Source: Phenylobacterium zucineum (GTDB taxonomy: Bacteria; Pseudomonadota; Alphaproteobacteria; Caulobacterales; Caulobacteraceae). Taken from it: a stretch of DNA of 34,922 nt. Both the position numbers and the translations under genes were made by a program. Below are positions 26,801 to 33,733 of the stretch, piece by piece. The notes under the pieces were generated by a model. That model searched no databases. It was given only the letters and a program-made list of their open reading frames with translations, and was not told the DNA's origin. Position 1 is the stretch's first letter. Each line of letters opens with the position of its first letter. The stretch spans positions 1 to 34,922 of the forward strand of contig NMUI01000181.1 of NCBI GenBank assembly GCA_002221445.1, written 5' to 3'.

Positions 26801-27514
26801 TTGAAGCCCCCGTCCGAGTCTCCCCCAGATCCCAATGCCGAGCCGGTTTCCGCAAAAATCCGCAAGCGGATTCAGAAGGCCCGCAAACGGTTTAACGCCA
26901 ATGATAATATCGCCGCCTTCCTGGAGCCCGGGGATATGGACGCCTTGCTTTCCGAGGTGGCTGACAAGTTCAAAGGCGTGCTCGAAAGCCTAGTGATCGA
27001 TACCGAAACCGACCACAACACCCACGACACGGCCCGCCGGGTGGCCAAGATGTATGTGACCGAGGTCTTCCGTGGTCGATATATGGACCCCCCGGCCGTC
27101 ACGGAATTTCCCAATGCTGAGGCGCTGAATGAGCTGATGATTGTCGGCCCGATCACCGTTCGCAGCGCTTGTAGTCATCATTTCTGCCCGATTATGGGGC
27201 GGCTATGGATCGGGCTCATGCCCAATGAGCATTCCAACTTGATCGGACTGTCTAAATACGCGCGTTTGGCAGAATGGATCATGTCGCGGCCCCAGATTCA
27301 GGAAGAAGCCATTGCCCAGATGGCCTCGGTCCTCATGGACAAGGTTCGCCCGGACGGCCTGGCCATCGTCATGGAAGCTGATCACTTCTGTATGCATTGG
27401 CGGGGGGTGAAGGATAATGACACCAAGATGATCAATAGCGTCATGCGCGGATCTTTCTTGAAGGATCACACCTTGCGCAGCGAATTTCTGTCCCTCCTCA
27501 ATCAGAGAAAGTGA
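26801..27514 (+). CDS. folE: GTP cyclohydrolase I
   Basis: 237-aa FolE-type enzyme converting GTP to dihydroneopterin triphosphate, the first step to folate and pterins. Zinc ligands appear as C124 and H127 in SACSHHF and C197 in DHFCMHWRG, in the spacing of E. coli FolE (C110, H113, C181). It has the conserved HSNLIGLSKYARLAEWI and MINSVMRGSF blocks. This is the CSHHFCPIMG variant of FolE, not the classic CEHH form. The N-terminal 40 residues are variable and basic. The start is a TTG; no ATG gives the whole conserved domain. The BLUF gene begins 7 nt after the stop. Confidence 0.93.
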   Translation: MKPPSESPPDPNAEPVSAKIRKRIQKARKRFNANDNIAAFLEPGDMDALLSEVADKFKGVLESLVIDTETDHNTHDTARRVAKMYVTEVFRGRYMDPPAVTEFPNAEALNELMIVGPITVRSACSHHFCPIMGRLWIGLMPNEHSNLIGLSKYARLAEWIMSRPQIQEEAIAQMASVLMDKVRPDGLAIVMEADHFCMHWRGVKDNDTKMINSVMRGSFLKDHTLRSEFLSLLNQRK

Positions 27515-27521
27515 CGCTCCA

Positions 27522-27947
27522 ATGCTTGTCCGTTGCCTTTATGCCAGCCGCCCGGTCGTCAAGGCCGCCGCTTCAGACCTCGATAAAATTGTCGAAGAGG
27601 CTCGCCGGAATAATCCTGCCCAGGGCGTGACGGGTATGCTTTGTGCGTCGGATAGTCTTTTTATTCAGGTGCTTGAGGGCGGACGTAATGAAGTCTGCGA
27701 TCTCTATTCGACCATTGTCAGAGACCCGCGCCACGAGCAGGTGCGTTTGCTGGTCTATGAGGAAATCAGCGAGCGCAAGTTCGGGGCCTGGACCATGGGT
27801 CTGGTGAGCATTTCCAAGCTCAATCCGTCCCTCGTGCTGAAATACTTCAAGCATGTGGAGCTGAACCCGTTTGAGTGCTCGGGTCAGGCGACCCTGGCCT
27901 TGTTGACCGAACTTATGGCCTCAGCTTCCGTGGTCAATCGGGGCTGA
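27522..27947 (+). CDS. BLUF-domain blue-light photoreceptor
   Basis: 141-aa stand-alone BLUF protein expected to bind FAD and sense blue light. Y7 (CLYASR), N31 (NNPAQGVTG), Q49 (FIQVLEG), W90 and M92 (AWTMG) fall at exactly the relative spacing of AppA Y21, N45, Q63, W104 and M106, so the flavin hydrogen-bond network looks complete. About 40 residues follow the domain and could form the C-terminal helices that pass on the signal; no separate output domain is present, as in PixD-type proteins. It probably shares a transcript with folE. Intact. Confidence 0.93.
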   Translation: MLVRCLYASRPVVKAAASDLDKIVEEARRNNPAQGVTGMLCASDSLFIQVLEGGRNEVCDLYSTIVRDPRHEQVRLLVYEEISERKFGAWTMGLVSISKLNPSLVLKYFKHVELNPFECSGQATLALLTELMASASVVNRG

Positions 27948-28003
27948 CCCCTGTTTTGACTTTCGTCAAGGCCGGGCGATGCTGAAGGGACATACATGGC
28001 CTC

Positions 28004-28419
28004 ATGCCCGAGACGCCGATGACCGCCGAACCCGATTTGCAGCCGGAGAGCCCTTTTAATGCCATAGGCGGTGCGCCTGTGGTGCGCCAGATTGTTCACA
28101 GGTTCTATGACCTGATGGAGTCAGACCCTTCCTATGCGGACCTGAGGGCGATCCATGCGCCGGATCTGACCCCCATGCGCGCGTCACTTGCCGGGTTTCT
28201 GGACGGCTGGCTGGGTGGACCCAGGGACTGGTTCGAGGCTCACCCTGGCCAGTGCATGATGTCCATGCACGCTGCGGTTCCCGTCAGCACCGACACGGCC
28301 AGGCAGTGGGTCGAGGTCATGGGGCGAGCCTGAACGAGGCTGAGGTGGAGCCGAGTTTGAGGCAGTTGATCAATCAGGCCTTCGGAAACATGGCTCGCAC
28401 TATGGCGGCGCGGGGTTAG
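28004..28419 (+). CDS. Group II truncated haemoglobin (one frame break)
   Basis: 2-on-2 globin, usually involved in O2/NO chemistry or sensing. It contains FNAIGGAPVVRQIVHRFYDLM (Y35 at B10), LAGFLDGWLGGPRDWF, the proximal His in SMHAAVPVS (H89) and W102 (QWVEVMGRA), the G8 Trp typical of group II. The track stops at 28333. Adding one C at the CC of 28329-28330 continues ALNEAEVEPSLRQLINQAFG to a TAG at 28417-28419, giving about 138 aa, a normal length. Its 3' end overlaps the convergent GFA-family gene by 4 nt. Confidence 0.85.
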
Positions 28420-28778
28420 TCCTTGATGGGGTTTGCCGTCTCGGCCCGATCAAGGTGTATTAAGTGGGCGGCGTCCCGGACCTGAAGCGGTAACAGACGG
28501 GCATTGACACCCATGCGATCATAGGTTGGGTCCTTGTCGGCCCAGTGGGTGACGCAGCCGCAGGTATGACACCGATGGAAGGTGATCATACGATCTCCCC
28601 ACTCATAGGTATCGGTCGGCCCTTTCGGATCGACAAAGGTCACCGCTTCGGGTGCATAATAGGCCCAGAGAACCCCATACCGCCGACAGATCGAGCAGTT
28701 GCAGTCGGTGACGGTTTCGGGGGGCGTCTCCAGGAAGATGCGGACGGCTCCGCAATGGCAGGCGGCCTCAACCGACAT
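28416..28778 (-). CDS. GFA-family zinc protein
   Basis: 120-aa protein of the GFA (glutathione-dependent formaldehyde-activating enzyme/centromere protein V) family. Zinc-binding cysteine clusters: CHCGAV, CNCSICRR, and CHTCGCVTHW after the TFHRC strand. Most members are not true formaldehyde-activating enzymes, so the function is unassigned. I chose the ATG at 28778 (MSVEAACHCG), 1 nt after the ilvB stop, over the longer ORF start; translation is probably coupled to ilvB. Intact. Confidence 0.85.
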   Translation of the reverse strand: MSVEAACHCGAVRIFLETPPETVTDCNCSICRRYGVLWAYYAPEAVTFVDPKGPTDTYEWGDRMITFHRCHTCGCVTHWADKDPTYDRMGVNARLLPLQVRDAAHLIHLDRAETANPIKD

Positions 28779-28779
28779 C

Positions 28780-30590
28780 TTAGACCAGCCCCTTGCCGTC
28801 CTCGCCGATGACACTGCCGATGTCCTGCCCATCATCTGCCAGGATCATTTCGTTATGTGCCTTGCCGGACGGGATCATGGGCAGGCAGTTTTCTTCCTTG
28901 GTCACCCGACAATCAAACAGGACCGGCTTATCGCAGGCGATCATCTCCAGAATCTTGCCGTCCAGCTCGTCGGGGGTTTCAGCCCGAATACCCACGCCGC
29001 CAAAGGCTTCGGCTAACTTCACGAAGTCGGGCAGGCTGGCGGAATAGGAATGAGAATAACGCTCGCCGTGCAACAGCTGCTGCCATTGGCGGACCATACC
29101 CATCCATTCGTTATTCAGGATGAAAATCTTAATGGGCAGACCATGCTGAACCGCGCAGCTCATTTCCTGCATGGTCATCTGCACGCTGGCATCGCCGGCA
29201 ATGTCGATCACCAGGCTATTCGGATGGGCCAGCTGCACCCCGATGGCGGCAGGCAGGCCATAGCCCATGGTCCCCAGACCGCCAGAGGTCATCCAGCGAT
29301 TAGGCTCCTCAAAATGCAGGAACTGGGCCGCCCACATTTGGTGCTGGCCGACCTCGGTGGTGATGTAGGTGTCACGGTCCTTGGTCAGGGCCTGTAACCG
29401 CTCCAGGGCGTATTGCGGCTTGATGAGCTTGGCATCGGGGCTGTAACTGAAGGACTTCCGCGCCCGCCATTTTTCGATCTGTCCCCACCAGGCATTGAGC
29501 GCGGATTTATCAGCCTTCAGTTTCGGTGCCTTCCAGGCGCTGATCAGGTCTTCCAGCACGCTGCCCGCGTCGCCGATAATGCCGATGTCGACCCGGACAT
29601 TCTTCGAAATCGACGACGGATCAATGTCGATATGGATCTTCTTGCTGCCTGGCGAGAAGGCATCCAGACGCCCGGTGACCCGGTCGTCAAAGCGGGCTCC
29701 CACGCAGATCATCACGTCGCAGTCGTGCATGGCGTTATTGGCTTCAAAACTGCCATGCATACCGAGCATACCCAGCCATTGCGGATCGCTGGCGGGAAAG
29801 GCCCCCAGGCCCATGAGAGTCGAGGTGACCGGTGCGCCAGTCAGCTTGGCCAGGTCCCGTAGCAGGGTGCTGGCCCTAGGACCGGCATTGATGACACCGC
29901 CGCCGGTATAGAAGATCGGCCGTTTTGCGCCCGCGATCAGGGCCGCAGCCTGAGCAATCTTGGCTGGATCACCCTTGGTGCGGGGGGCGTAGTTATGGGC
30001 GTGCTTGACGGCTTGCGGGCGCTGATAAACCCCCTTAGCGAACTGGACGTCCTTGGGGATGTCAATGACCACCGGGCCCGGACGGCCATGGGTGGCAATA
30101 TGAAAGGCCTCATGCAGGACGGCCGGCAGGTCGGCGACGTTCTTGACCAGATAGTTGTGCTTGGTCACCGAACGGGTCATGCCGATGGTGTCGCATTCCT
30201 GGAAGGCGTCGGTGCCGATCAGGTGGGTGGCCACCTGTCCCGTAATGACCACCATGGGAATGGAGTCCATCAGGGCATCGACAATGCCGGTAATCGCGTT
30301 GGTGGCACCAGGGCCAGAGGTCACCAGAACCACACCAGGCTTGCCGGTGGACCGGGCATAGCCCTCTGCCGCATGGGTCGCCCCTTGTTCATGGCGCACC
30401 AGAATATGCCGCAGCTGGTCTTCCCGATCGAACAGAGCGTCATAGATCGGCAGGACGGCACCACCCGGATAGCCGAACAGTACCTCGACCCCTGATCGAT
30501 CATGGCTTGGACCACCATTTCGGCGCCCGACATGATGTTCTGGTCGGCGGTGGCGTCGTCAGCGGCTTGCAGAGATTGATGGACGGTCAT
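28780..30590 (-). CDS. ilvB: Acetolactate synthase large (catalytic) subunit (one frame break)
   Basis: Thiamine-diphosphate enzyme making acetolactate or acetohydroxybutyrate, the first common step to Val, Leu and Ile. The track starts it at 30399, but the N-terminus lies in another frame. Adding one G to the coding-strand G4 run (CCCC at 30489-30492) restores [35 protein letters not shown] in continuity with LVRHEQGATHAAEGYARS, in which the conserved catalytic Glu lies. The C-terminal ThDP motif region GDASVQMTMQE and NNEWMGMVRQWQ is intact. About 603 aa. The gene is preceded by an attenuator with a leader peptide. Confidence 0.95.
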
Positions 30591-30616
30591 GGTCTTGGCC
30601 TAGGGAAGAGGGCATT

Positions 30617-30637
30617 AAAAAAGGCCCGCTGGGGGCC
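30617..30637 (-). terminator. Attenuator terminator before ilvB
   Basis: GGCCC (30637-30633) pairs with GGGCC (30627-30623) around a 5-nt loop, followed by six T residues (30622-30617) on the minus strand, only 27 nt before the ilvB start. An intrinsic terminator in a leader, not at a gene end, points to attenuation. Confidence 0.75.
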
Positions 30638-30644
30638 CGGTTGC

Positions 30645-30688
30645 AAGCGACCTTTCACGGACTGAGATCAGTCCGCAGCAGGTCGCTT
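30645..30688 (-). promoter_or_regulatory. Leader hairpin of the ilvB attenuator
   Basis: AAGCGACCT (30688-30680) is perfectly complementary to AGGTCGCTT (30653-30645). Nested inside is CGGACTGA/TCAGTCCG. The 5' arm begins four nucleotides after the Ile-Leu-Val-Leu codons of the leader peptide, so a ribosome stalled there would cover it. Which alternative pairing releases the terminator was not resolved by eye. Confidence 0.65.
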
Positions 30689-30712
30689 ATCAAGTACGAG
30701 GATCTGACGCAA
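30668..30712 (-). CDS. ilvB leader peptide (MRQILVLDKRPAAD)
   Basis: 14-codon frame starting at TTG with GGAG 7 nt before it. It encodes Ile-Leu-Val-Leu (ATC CTC GTA CTT) in a row and stops inside the leader hairpin, 78 nt before ilvB. Branched-chain residues are exactly those a classic ilv attenuator would sense. The TTG start and short length make this a prediction; no ATG opens the frame. Confidence 0.6.
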   Translation of the reverse strand: MRQILVLDKRPAAD

Positions 30713-30789
30713 AGGTCTGCTCCGAAAACTAAGGCATAAGACTTGCCATGCCCCGCAAACGCCGTCAACCCGCAGGTGCGGGGTTGATT

Positions 30790-31695
30790 TCACCCGATCC
30801 ACAAATTCAGGGCTGCGAGCTGTTCCTTTGGGTCAAGGCTGTTGATCCGGGGCCAATCAGCCATTTGCCCCCGCGCCCAGGTGGTCTGGCGTTTGGCATA
30901 GCGGCGAGTCTCCATTTGGGCGGCGGCGATGGCGGCTTCCAGGCTGATTTCACTCCGCTGATGAGCGGCCAGTTCCCGATAGCCCACCGCCTTCATGGCC
31001 GGCAGGGAAGGGGGCAGGTTTCGGGCGGCCAGGGCCGCGACCTCCTCCAAGGCACCCGCCCCCATCATGGCCTCGAACCTAGCGTCGCACTGGGCGTAGA
31101 GTGGTTCGCGGGGCGGCTCTAAGACCAGACCCCGCCACAATCCTTCCGGCAAAGCGCCGACATTGTCGGACTGCCAATCCGATAGGCTGCGGCCCGTGCC
31201 TGCATAGACTTCCCAGGCCCGCGACAGGCGCTGGCGGTCCCTGGGCATGATCCGGGCTTCTGCAATAGGATCGGCCTTAGCCAAGCGCGCCCGAAATGCG
31301 TCTTCCCCCAAGGCGTCATACTCAGCGTGAACCTTGGTGCGGAGTCCGTGGGGCAGGGGCGGCACGACGGCTAGACCCTTGGTGAGGGCGCGGAAATAGA
31401 GGCCTGTGCCGCCCACCACGACATATGGCCGACCGTCTTTGATGATTGCGTTGGCGGCGTCGAGCCAGCGCCCGACGGACCAGCCATCCGCCGCGTCGGC
31501 GACGCCCACAAGATGGTGGGGAACCGCCGCCATGTCCGCCGCCGACGGCGCGGCGCTCAATATCGGCAAGTCTTTATAGAGCTGCAAAGCATCCGCGCCG
31601 ATGATCTCAGCGCCCAACTTCTGAGCCAAAGCCAGGGCCAAGGCCGACTTGCCGCTTGCCGTCGGACCAGCGATCAGCCAGATGCGGGGCGTCAT
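30790..31695 (-). CDS. miaA: tRNA dimethylallyltransferase
   Basis: MiaA transfers a dimethylallyl group to A37 of UNN-reading tRNAs. 301 aa from MTPRIWLIAGPTASGKS, with the P-loop GPTASGKS at residues 8-15. Further signs are GADALQLYKDLPILSAAP (the DSxQ(V/L)Y-like block with Ala for Ser), VVGGTGLYFRALTKGL and a C-terminal MKAVGYREL and YAKRQTTW, both MiaA hallmarks. The ORF-track start 72 codons upstream is rejected because it runs through serB. AAGGG lies upstream of the chosen ATG. Its start codon overlaps that of serB on the other strand. Confidence 0.95.
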   Translation of the reverse strand: MTPRIWLIAGPTASGKSALALALAQKLGAEIIGADALQLYKDLPILSAAPSAADMAAVPHHLVGVADAADGWSVGRWLDAANAIIKDGRPYVVVGGTGLYFRALTKGLAVVPPLPHGLRTKVHAEYDALGEDAFRARLAKADPIAEARIMPRDRQRLSRAWEVYAGTGRSLSDWQSDNVGALPEGLWRGLVLEPPREPLYAQCDARFEAMMGAGALEEVAALAARNLPPSLPAMKAVGYRELAAHQRSEISLEAAIAAAQMETRRYAKRQTTWARGQMADWPRINSLDPKEQLAALNLWIG

Positions 31696-32587
31696 GCAGA
31701 TTGCCCTTACCCTTGTCGGTCCAAATACCGACCTCGTCACCGCCGCCCTCGGCGAGATCAACCCAGGGCTCGCAGCGCTGGGGGCTCGCGTCAAGGCGTC
31801 AAGACACCTCGGGCCGGGGGCCACTGACTTATTGTTGGAGGGGGGCGAGGTCGGGGCCCTGCGCCGGTGGGCGGCTGAAACCCTTGGCGACCGCCCGATC
31901 GACCTCTGCATTCAGCCTTGGGAAGGCCGGCGCAAGGGCCTGCTGATCGCCGACATGGACTCCACCATCATCGGCTGCGAGTGCCTGGACGAGCTGGCCG
32001 ACTTTGCCGGGGTCAAGGATCAGGTCTCGGCCATCACCGAGCGGGCCATGCGCGGCGAGCTGGACTTCGACGCCGCCCTACGGGAGCGAGTGGCCATGCT
32101 CAGGGGCCTGTCCATCGACGCCCTGCAGGCGGCCTATGACGAGCGGGTCCGCCTCAATCCCGGCGCCCGGACCCTGGTGCGGACCATGGCCCATCACGGC
32201 GCCCGCTGCATGCTGGTCTCCGGCGGCTTCACCTTCTTCACCGAGCGGGTGGCGGCGGCGGCGGGCTTTCATGGCCACAGGTCCAACACGCTGATCACTC
32301 AGGGCGATAAGCTGACCGGTGCGGTGGCCGATCCCATTCTCGGACGTCAGGCCAAGCTGGACGCCCTGCTGGGCGAAACCGCCGCCCTCAACCTCGACCC
32401 CGCCCGCAACATGGCCCTGGGCGACGGCGCCAATGACCTCGCCATGATCGAAGCGGCGGGCCTAGGCCTCGCCTACCGCGCCAAGCCCATCGTCGCGGCC
32501 CAAGCCGACGCCAAGCTCGACCATACGGACCTGACGGCGGCGCTCTATTTCCAGGGCTATCGGGTGGAGGAGTTTGTGGAGGATTAA
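31694..32587 (+). CDS. serB: Phosphoserine phosphatase
   Basis: HAD-superfamily enzyme, last step of serine biosynthesis. An N-terminal ACT-like regulatory region (1-75) precedes the catalytic domain: motif I DMDSTII (nucleophile D87, acid D89), motif II SGGFTFF, motif III Lys in RQAKLDALL and motif IV GDGANDLAMI. 297 aa from MQIALTLVGPN. The start ATG (31694-31696) overlaps the miaA ATG on the opposite strand as CATG, so any promoter lies inside miaA. Only a weak GGGG precedes the start. Intact. Confidence 0.96.
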   Translation: MQIALTLVGPNTDLVTAALGEINPGLAALGARVKASRHLGPGATDLLLEGGEVGALRRWAAETLGDRPIDLCIQPWEGRRKGLLIADMDSTIIGCECLDELADFAGVKDQVSAITERAMRGELDFDAALRERVAMLRGLSIDALQAAYDERVRLNPGARTLVRTMAHHGARCMLVSGGFTFFTERVAAAAGFHGHRSNTLITQGDKLTGAVADPILGRQAKLDALLGETAALNLDPARNMALGDGANDLAMIEAAGLGLAYRAKPIVAAQADAKLDHTDLTAALYFQGYRVEEFVED

Positions 32588-33013
32588 GACACCGGGCTAA
32601 GGCTGCGATTATGTAGACAAGGCACCCGCGTCCGGCGGTGCTGACGGCTGACTCCTGGCATGTGTCTGAGGCGCGGCAATCTCGGATCAAGATGTGGATT
32701 GCGGATCGGTTGGAGAAGGTGCAGGCGGGAAGGTGATCTTGGTCATCGGAGGCTTACCGGGGACAGAATGATCGGGCGTTTCCTGCGTCCAGGTGGACGC
32801 AGTGCGTCGCGAACAATTCTCTGTTTTTCCCTGTTCCAACTTATTCTCGCGCACCTGAAGGCGCGCGTTTTCCGCTCATGCTCCTCATTCTTCGGAGAAT
32901 TCTGGCCGTTGTCATGCCCGCTGCCCTGCACGGGAACAGGGAATTTGTGTCGTTATGGCAGGGAATGCGTTCTCGGCTATCAGGGATCTAGATCGGCAGG
33001 CATTCGATCTAGG
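32588..33013. other. Gene-free junction region with repeats
   Basis: No convincing gene lies between serB and the integrase-linked gene; the 143-aa ORF at 32660-33091 has no recognisable features. The stretch carries a hairpin CTGCGTCC-AGGT-GGACGCAG (32783-32802), an 11-bp inverted repeat (TTCCCTGTTCC at 32827-32837 and GGAACAGGGAA at 32933-32943), three CAGGGA(A) repeats at 22-bp period and two GATCTAG copies (32985, 33006). It probably marks the boundary between core genome and a mobile segment. Confidence 0.5.
32937..32988 (+). repeat. Three CAGGGA-type repeats at exact 22-bp spacing
   Basis: CAGGGAAT at 32937-32944 and 32959-32966 and CAGGGATC at 32981-32988 start exactly 22 bp apart, two helical turns. 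An inverted copy, TTCCCTG, lies at 32827-32833. Regularly phased short repeats beside a recombinase operon suit protein-binding sites, but this is inference. Confidence 0.55.
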
Positions 33014-33733
33014 CTATCGGCGGGAGAGCGCCGTTCTCGTGAGCTGCTCAAGCTTCTCGATCAGCCGATCGTAAGTTCGATCGACAACTGAGATTGCGGC
33101 TTCGTCCCAGACCCAAGTTGGTTCGCCCGGGTAGACGCCTGCGGACACGAGATCGCGCATCAACAACGCTCGTGCCGCATCTAAGATTCCAAGACTGTCG
33201 AACAGATCGTCGATCGCGGAGCTTACCCCGGTAAGGCCGACAATATCGATCGCCACCAATTTAGACGTGAGGATTACCTCGCCCTGGCTGGCTTTGAAGT
33301 TGGCGAGCGCGTCCGCGTTGGGGCCGCCTCGACTTTCAAAGCTAGACATCGCTGATCGGAACGTCGGATCGGCCCAGAGCGACACGATGTTGAGAACAAC
33401 CTCCTCCGGCTCCGGCGTTCGGACAAAGACGGCCGCGCGTTCCGCTTCTCTACGATGATGCCCCTTGAATTCCTTTGCGTAGGCACGGTGGATCGTCCAG
33501 CTGGTCGGCCCCTCGTCGAGCCCACCAAGAAAGATTCTCTCGCAGTCGCCATGATACAGAAACCGCTTTCGGAAGCAGGGCGAAGAGACTGCGCACACCG
33601 ACATTGGCAGGTGCGCAACATGCATGATTAGGGCCTCAGCGAGCTGCGCGCGGCGATCCGGATCCTCCGACCAGCCCCGCTGCCAAGCTCCAAGAGCCTC
33701 GAGGAACTCGTCCGAATACACTGTCGATGTCAT
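33014..33733 (-). CDS. Integrase-linked protein of unknown function, possible ADP-ribosyltransferase-like fold
   Basis: 239 aa from the ATG at 33733, which overlaps the integrase stop (ATGA), so the two genes are probably translationally coupled; the track start 4 codons earlier is less likely. I do not recognise the family with certainty. Three spaced motifs are suggestive: RFLYHGD (57-63), TSWTIHRAYAKEF (77-89) and SQGEVIL (149-155). Together they recall the R/H, S-x-T and E-x-E-type elements of ADP-ribosyltransferase folds, where a 'SWT...A..F' block and a late 'E-V-(I/L)-L' are common. There is no signal peptide or membrane helix, and the C-terminus is helical and charged. Possible roles: recombination partner or accessory toxin. 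Confidence 0.55.
   Translation of the reverse strand: MTSTVYSDEFLEALGAWQRGWSEDPDRRAQLAEALIMHVAHLPMSVCAVSSPCFRKRFLYHGDCERIFLGGLDEGPTSWTIHRAYAKEFKGHHRREAERAAVFVRTPEPEEVVLNIVSLWADPTFRSAMSSFESRGGPNADALANFKASQGEVILTSKLVAIDIVGLTGVSSAIDDLFDSLGILDAARALLMRDLVSAGVYPGEPTWVWDEAAISVVDRTYDRLIEKLEQLTRTALSRR

Noticed and set aside
31696-31911. 72-residue N-terminal extension of miaA
   Set aside because: Overlaps the serB coding region and is basic low-complexity sequence; MiaA normally starts a few residues before its P-loop.
32660-33091. 143-aa plus ORF in the junction region
   Set aside because: No domain, poor start context, and it overlaps the end of the better-supported 239-aa gene and the repeat array.
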